NCBI GenBank assembly: GCA_025054635.1
Contig: JANWZM010000001.1
Span: 1 to 34,505 of the forward strand
Length of the DNA: 34,505 bases
From: Thermoflexales bacterium
GTDB lineage: Bacteria > Chloroflexota > Anaerolineae > J036 > Brachytrichaceae
Direction of reading: 5' to 3'
Part shown: one piece after another, positions 16,891 through 23,530 of the stretch
Numbering within the stretch: position 1 is the first letter of the stretch
Layout: every line of letters starts with the position of its first letter
Position numbers and translations under genes: made by a program
The notes under the pieces: model-generated
Seen by the model: only the letters and a program-made list of their open reading frames with translations
Told to the model about the DNA's origin: nothing
Databases searched by the model: none

Positions 16891-17319
16891 CAGATACACA
16901 CTTTACAACATCAGCTCGCCAGGGCATTTCGGCGGGAAGTTCACCCCATGCACCAGCAAGCGCTGAAAGCCTTGCGCGTGAGAGGACATTCTGACTCGAA
17001 AGCGCAAGCGATGCCTGCGCGCGACGCACACGCTGCAACAGCACCTGCGTCGTGAAGCACAGCCCAAACGGTCGCTCGAGCACATGACGCTGCTTGCGCG
17101 AAGGTCGCGCCTGAGAAGGCGCAGACGTAACCAGTTGAAGCAAATGATGCTAAGCCGAGGCACAACTCGGCTGTGTTGACGCGACAGACGCACTGTTTTG
17201 TTGGTGGCAGATAGTAGCGCTGCTCGTGCGCTGCCGGAGTAGGTTATGACTTGAGAGGCGAGGGCTTGAGAATGAGCTTCACTTAATCGGTTGCGACGGT
17301 GATAGTTAAGATTTGCGCG
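16891..17319. other. 429-base divergent intergenic region with three clear hairpins, no gene seen
   Basis: This lies between the FAD/2Fe-2S gene (-) and the CopD gene (+). The ORFs called here are Arg/Cys-rich shadows. Three inverted repeats stand out. At 17022-17052, CGACGCA/TGCGTCG encloses GCTG/CAGC with 3-base internal loops. At 17107-17122, GCGCCT/AGGCGC closes a GAGA tetraloop. At 17153-17172, AGCCGAG/CTCGGCT has a 6-base loop. They could belong to a structured leader or small RNA, or be chance in GC-rich DNA. Confidence 0.35.
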
Positions 17320-18186
17320 ATGGATTGGAGCGGCGCGGTTTTGCCCACCCTCTCGCGCTGGTTTGTGCTATCTGCGTTCATTGCGCTTTTTGGTGCGTTG
17401 AGTTTCCCCCCTTTGGTCATGCGTGGCGGTTCTGTGGCTGCGCTGCGCGCGCAGATCCAGCCACATGCAAGGCGATGGGTCTCTGCTTGGATCGCCATCG
17501 CAGCTACAGCAAGCCTGCTTGACGCGCTCGCCCAACGGACAGGATGGAGCTTCATCACGCTTGGGGCGCGCGTGATCCTGCTCGGAGCGTTGTGGATGTG
17601 TGTGCGCCGGTCACTAACGCTTCCAACGCTGTTCTTCGGTGGGCTGTTGCTGCTCTCGCAGAGCTTTCAGGGGAATGCGGCGCGCGAGGCTGCCTGGGCG
17701 CTAGCGGTGTTGGCTGACTGGGTTCACCTGCTGTTCTCAGCCATTTGGCTTGGTGGCGTCGCGTTCCTTGCGGCTGTGGTGCTCCCGCAGGCACGGCGAG
17801 ACGCAGCTTCTCTACGTCCACTTGGCAGAACGGTCGAAGCGTTCTCACCGCTGGCAGTGATGAGCGTGCTCGCCATCGGTTTGACCGGCATCATGCAAAG
17901 CGCCAGCCTGATCGGCAGTGTTGAGGCACTCGCAGGCACATTACACGGCAGAGCACTGCTTGCCAAACTGGGCGGTTCTGCCGTGCTGATTGGATTTGGG
18001 GCATTCCATTTGCTGGTGATTAGCCCAAGGCTAAATGCATGGCGCGCGCAGGCAGAGACGCTCGCGCAAGCCGCACAGCGCTTCAGCGTGAGCCTTGTCG
18101 CCGAGGCTGCTACTGCGCTGTTCGTGATTGCTGCCGCGGCCGCGATGACCATCCTCCCTGCGGCGCGCGATGCCTTCCAGCCCTAA
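17320..18186 (+). CDS. CopD-domain membrane protein (copper resistance/uptake type)
   Basis: 288 residues from ATG 17320; the track's GTG at 17299 adds seven unlikely residues. It has about eight hydrophobic helices. The C-terminal part carries the CopD signature ADWVHLLFSAIWLGGVAFL, then FSPLAVMSVLAIGLTGIMQS. CopD-type proteins sit in the cytoplasmic membrane and are linked to copper handling, often with CopC. No CopC, copper ATPase or metal-binding Met/His cluster is near, so the copper role is by family only. A weak TAAGAT box ends 7 bases before the ATG. It converges on the FmdB-type gene with a 16-base gap. Confidence 0.75.
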   Translation: MDWSGAVLPTLSRWFVLSAFIALFGALSFPPLVMRGGSVAALRAQIQPHARRWVSAWIAIAATASLLDALAQRTGWSFITLGARVILLGALWMCVRRSLTLPTLFFGGLLLLSQSFQGNAAREAAWALAVLADWVHLLFSAIWLGGVAFLAAVVLPQARRDAASLRPLGRTVEAFSPLAVMSVLAIGLTGIMQSASLIGSVEALAGTLHGRALLAKLGGSAVLIGFGAFHLLVISPRLNAWRAQAETLAQAAQRFSVSLVAEAATALFVIAAAAAMTILPAARDAFQP

Positions 18187-18202
18187 TGGAGCGACGGGAC
18201 GG

Positions 18203-18481
18203 CTAGTCGCTCTTCTCAGCGGTTGCCGCTGGCTCCTTGTCGGCTGTCTTCTCACCCTCGGCTTTGCCGTTCCCGTCGCCGTTTTTAGCTGCCTTGCTGC
18301 TCTGTCGGCTGTCCGTGATGTACCAACCGCTGCCCTTGAACGTAATGGCGACCTTGCTCACAACACGATAGACGCTCTCTCGGCTGCACTCTGGGCAGAC
18401 CCGAACTGGATCGTCGGTGAACCGTTGCACGCGCTCGAACTTGTAGCCACAGTCAGGACAAGCATACTGGTACGTTGGCAT
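18203..18481 (-). CDS. FmdB-family zinc-ribbon protein
   Basis: A 92-residue small protein. The N-terminal 45 residues form the FmdB/CxxC regulatory zinc ribbon: MPTYQYACPDCGYKFE and CPECS give four Cys. This is followed by a short conserved VAITFKGSGWYITD block. The C-terminal 35 residues are a Lys/Ala/Glu-rich, probably disordered tail. These proteins are widespread and their role is not firmly known; some are called regulators of amidase operons. The length and start are usual for the family. A perfect TATAAT ends 10 bases before the ATG, so the mRNA has almost no leader. Confidence 0.9.
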   Translation of the reverse strand: MPTYQYACPDCGYKFERVQRFTDDPVRVCPECSRESVYRVVSKVAITFKGSGWYITDSRQSSKAAKNGDGNGKAEGEKTADKEPAATAEKSD

Positions 18482-18491
18482 AGCGGCTCGG

Positions 18492-18497
18492 ATTATA
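18492..18497 (-). promoter_or_regulatory. Candidate -10 element (TATAAT) of the FmdB-type gene
   Basis: A perfect TATAAT on the minus strand ends 10 bases before ATG 18481. It shares the context CCCTATAATCC with the aspartokinase promoter at 22689. Confidence 0.5.
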
Positions 18498-18604
18498 GGG
18501 ATCGCTGCGTTAGCAGAACATTAGGGGGAAGTAGGCTGACTTTAGTTGATGGGCTGAAGTCCTGCCCTGCGGTCAGCTATCGTCCTGTCCTCGTCCCCGC
18601 TCCT

Positions 18605-18759
18605 CATTGCGACCACGCCCAGCGCAATTGCCAGTGTGCCTTGACCTGAAGCGTGCCTGTTACGATGAATGCGGCAGTCACGACTGCAACAACAGTGCGG
18701 AACCACTCGGCAACACGGGCGTCCATCTGCCGAAAGGCAACCTCATCCACGACCTCGAC
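18605..18759 (-). pseudogene. Decayed fused copy of crp and DUF2892 fragments
   Basis: Two adjacent stretches copy the intact pair ~0.8-1.1 kb downstream. Bases 18703-18759 match the crp gene at 19868-19924 with about three differences, encoding VEVVDEVAFRQMDARVAEW. Bases 18605-18702 match the DUF2892 gene at 19446-19529 at roughly 85%, encoding RTVVAVVTAAFIVTGTLQ. The DUF2892 part carries a 5-base insertion (GTCAA on the minus strand) that shifts its frame. The two fragments are joined at CCAC-CGG, a short sequence both parents share, so ~340 bases between them are missing. ORF 18604-18942 reads through this scar and is not a real gene. Confidence 0.8.
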
Positions 18760-19367
18760 CCAGGACTTAGGCATCAGCGGTGCTTGCCGCCGACGGCAAG
18801 GGGCTGCGCAGTAGCGCTGAGCAGCGCGCGGGCAGAGCCGCGCTGCGGAGGGTGACGGCGTACGCCACGCAGACGGGCGTGGTGCTAGCGCAGGAAGTAG
18901 TGCGCGCAAAGACACCAGCAACAAGATTGCGGCGTTGCCCAATGTGCTGGCACAGGTTGAACTGTGCGGTCAGGTGGGGAGTGACCGATGCGGCGCATGC
19001 ACAGAAGAAGCGCATTCAACCTATCCAGCGCCCATGTTTTTGAAGCAAAGCGGCAAGCAGCCCGCAAAGCACAGAGAAATGGCAGGGGGTAGGGCGCGCA
19101 CGGCGCACCTGCGTTCAAGCACGATGGGGCGCACACGATGCGCTCCATCGTGCCTGTCGCTCCAAGCTGCTGTAGGGGCGCGTTGCACGCGCTCGCCTAG
19201 GGCGCGCTGCGCATGCCGCATGTTCACCCCTGCTCCTCTCACAGAGAGCTGCCTGACACAGACTCAGGGGCAAGGCAGCGCGAGGAGCGCCATGCACTTG
19301 GAGCTGAGCGCTGCTGAGGACTGAAAATAGCTACGGCGTGTGTGTCTCTCTCAGGGGGACGAGCCAC
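18760..19367. other. Gene-free, hairpin-rich stretch (~600 bases)
   Basis: No convincing ORF is present. Visible inverted repeats are CTTGCCG-CCGA-CGGCAAG at 18783-18800 and a strong near-perfect 15-bp stem at 19119-19153. Several GGGCGCG-type blocks around 19080-19210 are partly inverted copies of each other. Together with the adjacent pseudogene, this looks like a decaying or repeat-prone segment between two regulated loci. Confidence 0.4.
19119..19153. repeat. Near-perfect 15-bp inverted repeat hairpin
   Basis: Arms GCACGATGGGGCGCA and TGCGCTCCATCGTGC pair at 14 of 15 positions around a 5-base loop. It lies downstream of the intact DUF2892 gene on the minus strand. It could act as a terminator for crp-DUF2892, though there is no U-tract, or belong to a dispersed repeat family. 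Confidence 0.55.
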
Positions 19368-19571
19368 CTACTTCCGTGCGCCAGTGTTAATGCGGAACGG
19401 CAAGTAAGCCGGGCACACCCCGACCAGGCTGGTGAGCAAGAACATCACTGCGACTACGCCCAGCACAACTGCAAGCGTGCCCTGAAGCGTGCCCGTGACG
19501 ATGAGCGCAGCAATCACGACTGCAGCAACAGTGCGAACCACACGGTCAATCGTGCCCATGTTCTTAACCAT
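19368..19571 (-). CDS. DUF2892 (YgaP-like transmembrane domain) small membrane protein
   Basis: A 67-residue protein with two hydrophobic helices (VVRTVAAVVIAALIVTGTLQ and LAVVLGVVAVMFLLTSLVGVCPAYLPF). It has the family pattern MGTIDRVVR at the start and VGVCPAYLPF at the end. DUF2892 is the membrane part of YgaP-type proteins, elsewhere joined to a rhodanese domain and tied to sulfur or thiol chemistry. Here it stands alone. AGGAGG lies 10 bases upstream of the ATG. It follows the Crp/Fnr gene after ~100 bases containing a TGTGA/TCACA palindrome, so it is probably that regulator's target. A degenerate copy lies at 18605. Confidence 0.85.
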   Translation of the reverse strand: MVKNMGTIDRVVRTVAAVVIAALIVTGTLQGTLAVVLGVVAVMFLLTSLVGVCPAYLPFRINTGARK

Positions 19572-19633
19572 CGCGCTTGAACCTCCTGAGCAGTTATTCT
19601 GATTGGAGTTTAGCAGGCAGGGTGCGGGCTGTC

Positions 19634-19648
19634 TGTGACTTTGTCACA
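19634..19648. promoter_or_regulatory. Candidate Crp/Fnr-type operator
   Basis: TGTGACTTTGTCACA is a perfect palindrome of 6-bp arms around TTT. It resembles the CRP site TGTGA-N6-TCACA but has a 5-base spacer. It lies between the crp stop and DUF2892, ~70 bases before the DUF2892 start, where an activator would bind. Confidence 0.5.
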
Positions 19649-19672
19649 CTTGCTTCAGAACAACCGTTGCGC

Positions 19673-20404
19673 TCAGGCGACTTGCGCACGGCGCTGCAAG
19701 CTGTCTCGGTTGCGCAAAAGAATGAAACCTCTACCTGTCTCAACCATCCCATCTGCGACGAAGTCCTGCAAGATGCGGCTGACGACCTCGCGCGACGTGC
19801 CGAGGTCAGCTGCAATTGCTTGATGAGTGGCTTTCACTTGGTCGCTGCTGCCTGCATGCACGAGTAGCCACTCGGCAACACGGGCGTCCATTTGCCGAAA
19901 GGCGACCTCATCCACGACCTCGATCACTGCTGCCAGCCGCTGTGAGAGCAGGTTGAACACGTAGCTCCGCCAGAAGGCATAGCGGTCAATCCAAGTGCGG
20001 AATGCCTCGGCTGCAACCATCACTGCTTCAGCGTTTTCCTCAGCAACTGCAACAGCAGGAAACTGTCGGTTGCCCAGAATGCAGTTGATTGTCAGGATGC
20101 AACTCTCGCCGCGTTCGAAGCGATAGAGGGTGATCTCGCGCCCGGTTTCGCTGACCTTAAACACGCGCACCACACCTTTGAGCATGAATGCGAGCGCGTT
20201 GCACTCGTCGCCCTCCGCGAAGATCTGAGACCTTGCAGGCACTCTAATTACGGTCGCATGATCTCGAAAGTCGCAGAGGAGGCTGCTGCTCTGCGTAGCG
20301 AGCCCAGGAAGAGCGTTCAGGGCTTGTTTGAACTCTTGATCTGTAAGCACGATGAGCGCGTGGTGCGTTGACTTGCGCCTGGTAACGCTTGGGCGACTTG
20401 TCAA
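19673..20404 (-). CDS. Crp/Fnr-family transcriptional regulator
   Basis: A 243-residue regulator. Residues ~35-145 are a cyclic-nucleotide-binding-type beta-roll (VPARSQIFAEGDECNALAFMLKGVVRVFK and GREITLYRFERGESCILT). The long dimer helix follows (VIEVVDEVAFRQMDARVAEWLL). The HTH is HQAIAADLGTSREVVSRILQDF, with the usual S-R-E-V-V-S-R recognition helix. It lacks an Fnr-type N-terminal Cys cluster, and its ligand is unknown. The TTG start overlaps the aquaporin stop (TTGA), suggesting coupling; a start ~18 codons downstream is possible. DUF2892 follows, with a CRP-like palindrome between. A short piece of this gene is duplicated at 18703-18759. Confidence 0.9.
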   Translation of the reverse strand: MTSRPSVTRRKSTHHALIVLTDQEFKQALNALPGLATQSSSLLCDFRDHATVIRVPARSQIFAEGDECNALAFMLKGVVRVFKVSETGREITLYRFERGESCILTINCILGNRQFPAVAVAEENAEAVMVAAEAFRTWIDRYAFWRSYVFNLLSQRLAAVIEVVDEVAFRQMDARVAEWLLVHAGSSDQVKATHQAIAADLGTSREVVSRILQDFVADGMVETGRGFILLRNRDSLQRRAQVA

Positions 20405-21129
20405 GTGCGACGCCCCGTGTTCTTCTTTGGCGGCGTCGGCTCGCTCTTGCTTGGCTCGATCAGGCTGCTGTACACGATTGCAGCAAGTCCACCGCCAAGC
20501 ACTGGGCCGATCAAGTAAATCCAGATCTGGCTGAGGTCACCCGCGATCAACGCAGGGCCGAGCGATCGGGCTGGGTTGAGCGAGGCGCCAGTCAATGCGC
20601 CGCCAGCAAGGATGACGCCAGCCAGCGTCAAGCCGACCACAAGCCCAGCCAGATTGCCTGCGCGCCCCTTGACTGCAGCCTGCAGCACGACGAACGCAAG
20701 CAGGAAAGTCAACACCGCTTCTACGAACAGCGCGCCAATGCTGTTCACGTAAAGCGCGTTATACGAAAACGCGCCGAACTGGGCGGCAGGTCGCAGCCCC
20801 CCTTGTCCGATCAGCAACGCATTTAGCAGCAGCGCAGCGAGGATGCCAGCGACGAGCTGAACCACGACATAAATGCCTGCTCTAGCCCAGTCGATCCCTC
20901 CAGCGATGGCGGCAGCAAGCGTTACTGCTGGGTTGAGCAGCGCCCCACTGATGTGCCCTAGCGAATACGCAGCAAAGACCACGACCAAGCCATGAGCAAA
21001 GGCAGGCACCAGCGGCCCGCCCGCATACCCAGTCTGCGAGGAGACCCAAACGGCGGCTGAGCCGACGAACACAAGCGCAAACGTGCCGATGAACTCTGCA
21101 AGGAACGCTCTCAGGTCTTTAGAAGCCAT
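20401..21129 (-). CDS. Aquaporin (MIP family channel)
   Basis: A 242-residue six-helix channel with both NPA boxes: LLNPAVT (66-68) and LNPARS (185-187, Arg188). Loop spacing fits aquaporins. In the selectivity filter, the residue 15 before Arg188 is Ile173, where the E. coli water channel AqpZ has His, and the residue 6 before is Ala182. Ile at this site is reported for archaeal AqpM, so passage of water plus other small solutes is possible; this is inference. The Lys/Pro/Thr-rich C-terminal tail is cytoplasmic. The stop overlaps the crp start. Confidence 0.93.
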   Translation of the reverse strand: MASKDLRAFLAEFIGTFALVFVGSAAVWVSSQTGYAGGPLVPAFAHGLVVVFAAYSLGHISGALLNPAVTLAAAIAGGIDWARAGIYVVVQLVAGILAALLLNALLIGQGGLRPAAQFGAFSYNALYVNSIGALFVEAVLTFLLAFVVLQAAVKGRAGNLAGLVVGLTLAGVILAGGALTGASLNPARSLGPALIAGDLSQIWIYLIGPVLGGGLAAIVYSSLIEPSKSEPTPPKKNTGRRT

Positions 21130-21184
21130 GATTGATTGATCTCCGATGATGAGTTTCTGTGTCCCAGTAGGGTGTCCAGACGAG

Positions 21185-22624
21185 CTAACAGGGCTGGGTT
21201 AGGAAGTGCAGGGCACGCACGGCGTCATCGCAGCGGTCTTCAGCAACGATGAAGCTGATGGCGCACTCGGATGACCCCTGGGCAATCGCATATACGTTGA
21301 TGTGATGCTCGCCGAGCGTGCCGAACACGCGCCCGCTGACGCCTGGGGTCTCCGAGATGCCTGCGCCAACTACAGTGATGATTGAGGCGCGGTCAAATGC
21401 CTCAACGCCGTCAATCTCGCGGTGCGCGATCTCATCTTGGAAGGTTTCCTTCAGCGCAGCAACGATGTTGGCGGCAGCAGCGCGCGGCACAACAAAGCAG
21501 ATGCTCTGCTCGCTCGACGCCTGCGAGATCATCAGTACGCTGGTGCCTGTGCGCGCGACAGTGCTGAACGTGCGCGCAGCGATGCCCGGAACGCCCTTCA
21601 TCCCTGAGCCGGCGACTGTGATCAGGCTGACGTTTTTGATCGCCGTGATCGCCTTGATTGCGCCGTCCGCCTTTGAAGCGTCTGCTTGGTAAACAATCAA
21701 CGTCCCAGGGTGAGTGGGGTTGAAGGTGTTCTTCACGCGCAGGGGGATGTTTTTCTCGATCAGCGGCGTGATGGTCATTGGGTGCAGCACAGAAGCGCCG
21801 AAGTAAGCCATCTCGCTGATCTCCTGTGCAGTGAGTGTGGCGATTGTGCGCGCCTCGGGGACGATGCGAGGGTCTGTCGTGAGCACGCCGTCCACGTCAG
21901 TGTAGTTGAAGACGATGTCGGCGTCGAGCACGGCTGCGATGATGCTGGCGCTGTAGTCGCTGCCGCCGCGCCCGAGCGTCGTGGGCACGCCGCTCTGCGT
22001 TGCACCGATGAACCCTGTGACGACCGGAACTAAGCCGCGCTCGAGCATCGGCAGCAGCCGCGCGCGCGTTCGCTCGCGGGTCAAATCCATCAGCGGGCTA
22101 GCGGACTGATAGCGGTCGTTGGTGACGATCAGCTCAGTCGCGTCAACGGCTTCAGCCGAGATGCCTGCGCTGCGCAGCGCGCCCGCAAGCACGCGCGCTG
22201 CCATGCGCTCGCCCAGCCCAGCGATTGTGTCGAGCGCACGCGGCGTGACTTCGCCGAGCACGCGCACGCTGGCGCATAGCGCCTCGAAGCCGTCCAGCAA
22301 GTCGTCAACTTCATTGCTGATGTCGCGGCGGTCATCCAGGTTTGTCACAAGCGCGTCAATCGCAGCGTGGTGCTTGTCGGCGAGCAAGCGACGGGTGCGT
22401 TGGTAGGTGTCGGCGTCGCCGCCAGCAGCGCTGCGCGCTGCGTTCAACAGCAGGTCGGTGACCTTGACCGTGTCCTGGGGATCAGGAGACTTACCCATCG
22501 CCGAGGTCACGACGACGACGTGGTCGTAACTGGAGACCGCCTCGCGGACGATATGCGTCACCTGGCGCATCGCCTGCGCGTCGCTCACCGAGGTGCCGCC
22601 AAATTTAAGAACAGCGATTGACAT
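21185..22624 (-). CDS. lysC: Aspartate kinase (large, ACT-regulated)
   Basis: About 479 residues from ATG 22624, which gives the standard N-terminus MSIAVLKFGGTSV. The track's start at 22723 lies upstream of the promoter. It phosphorylates aspartate, the first step to Lys, Thr and Met. Signatures are KFGGTSV, GFIGATQSGVPTTLGRGGSDYSA and NYTDVDGVLTTDPR. The C-terminal ~170 residues hold two ACT domains (ISLITVAGSGMKGVPGIAARTFS and VVGAGISETPGVSGRVFGTLGEHHINVYAIAQGSSE), the sites for feedback inhibition. No homoserine dehydrogenase is fused. A TATAAT lies 65 bases upstream. Confidence 0.95.
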   Translation of the reverse strand: MSIAVLKFGGTSVSDAQAMRQVTHIVREAVSSYDHVVVVTSAMGKSPDPQDTVKVTDLLLNAARSAAGGDADTYQRTRRLLADKHHAAIDALVTNLDDRRDISNEVDDLLDGFEALCASVRVLGEVTPRALDTIAGLGERMAARVLAGALRSAGISAEAVDATELIVTNDRYQSASPLMDLTRERTRARLLPMLERGLVPVVTGFIGATQSGVPTTLGRGGSDYSASIIAAVLDADIVFNYTDVDGVLTTDPRIVPEARTIATLTAQEISEMAYFGASVLHPMTITPLIEKNIPLRVKNTFNPTHPGTLIVYQADASKADGAIKAITAIKNVSLITVAGSGMKGVPGIAARTFSTVARTGTSVLMISQASSEQSICFVVPRAAAANIVAALKETFQDEIAHREIDGVEAFDRASIITVVGAGISETPGVSGRVFGTLGEHHINVYAIAQGSSECAISFIVAEDRCDDAVRALHFLTQPC

Positions 22625-22688
22625 GGGCTGTGCAGGTTTAAACCTAGTGAACTCAGAGACTGCGCCTGCTTGATCCTTAAGCGCTGGG

Positions 22689-22694
22689 ATTATA
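22689..22694 (-). promoter_or_regulatory. Candidate -10 element (TATAAT) of the aspartokinase gene
   Basis: A perfect TATAAT on the minus strand lies inside the over-long ORF of the track. It would give a ~55-base leader to ATG 22624, supporting that start. No riboswitch-like fold is evident in the short leader. Confidence 0.45.
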
Positions 22695-22780
22695 GGGGTG
22701 ACCTGCCTCGCTGCAGCCTGCAAGAGGTAGTACCTGGCTAGTTACGCCGTTGCTTGCGACTGCGCGCTTGCAGGGACAGG

Positions 22781-23530
22781 CTATTCCCACTCCAACTCAA
22801 CCCACTGCACTTCAGTTGTCTCAACGAAGGCAAAGCCGTGCCGACGAGTTGAGGCGCGGTAGTTGTCGATCCAAGCCACGAACCCAAGTGGCTCGCTTGG
22901 TGGATGTGCTGCGCGCAGCACTTCAATCCCATCCACGCTGAAACGCGCTGCATCGGGACGCCAATCCAGCTCAAAGGCGTGCCACTCGGTGAGGTCAAGC
23001 GAGATCGGCGCTTCGCGCGCGCGTAAGGCATGTTTAGCAAACCCAGCTGCAACCTCGCGCACCAACGGCAGGCGCAGCACTGCGTTAGCAAGCGTCTGCG
23101 CCCCTCGCGCCTGAAGCAGACGTGTAATCCCCGGTCTACTGGCGTTTAGCACTGAGGCTTTCAAACCCCAACCAGGCATCCCTGGAGCGAGCGCGAGGTC
23201 GCTCTCGGGCGAGTTATAGAAGAACCACACGTGCTGGGGCGGCGCGATCACATCGCCGCCGCGCGTGAAGGGGTGATTCCAAAAGCCAAATCCTGCTGTG
23301 CCCTTCAACCTGCCCGCGGGGTGCGAGCAGCGCACCCGCACACACAGGCGCAGCGGGGGGTGGCTAATGAAGACACGCGGCAAGGCGTGAGGATAGTTGT
23401 CCAGTTGGGCGTCCGCGTAAGTTTGGCTGGAAGTTGGCGGCAGAACCAAACGCGCGCGATTGCCTGCTCGCTCAACGCGCCCGCCGCCGACCAAGTGATC
23501 CTTCAAGTCCTCCAATCGGATCGTGTTCAT
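22781..23530 (-). CDS. Uncharacterised protein, concanavalin A-like (GH16-like) beta-sandwich
   Basis: 249 residues from ATG 23530, which overlaps the argH stop (ATGA); the track's 23563 start adds eleven residues. It has no signal peptide or membrane segment. WHAFELDWRPDAARFSVDGIEV closely resembles a strand pair in GH16 and related ConA-like proteins. GTAGFGFWNHPF and PPQHVWFFYNSP are other recognisable blocks. The catalytic E-x-D-x-x-E of GH16 is not present, so a lectin-like or unrelated role is more likely than hydrolysis. It is the last gene of the dnaB-argH operon, which suggests constant low expression rather than a specific pathway. Function is not assigned. Confidence 0.75.
   Translation of the reverse strand: MNTIRLEDLKDHLVGGGRVERAGNRARLVLPPTSSQTYADAQLDNYPHALPRVFISHPPLRLCVRVRCSHPAGRLKGTAGFGFWNHPFTRGGDVIAPPQHVWFFYNSPESDLALAPGMPGWGLKASVLNASRPGITRLLQARGAQTLANAVLRLPLVREVAAGFAKHALRAREAPISLDLTEWHAFELDWRPDAARFSVDGIEVLRAAHPPSEPLGFVAWIDNYRASTRRHGFAFVETTEVQWVELEWE

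Noticed and set aside
16903-17193. 96-codon minus-strand ORF in the divergent gap
   Set aside because: Arg/Cys-rich composition typical of shadow frames in GC-rich DNA; no SD, no recognised domain.
18604-18942. 112-codon ORF with a Crp-like and DUF2892-like peptide
   Set aside because: It reads through a duplication scar; the Crp part is only ~19 residues, the DUF2892 part is frameshifted, and the N-terminus is unrelated sequence.
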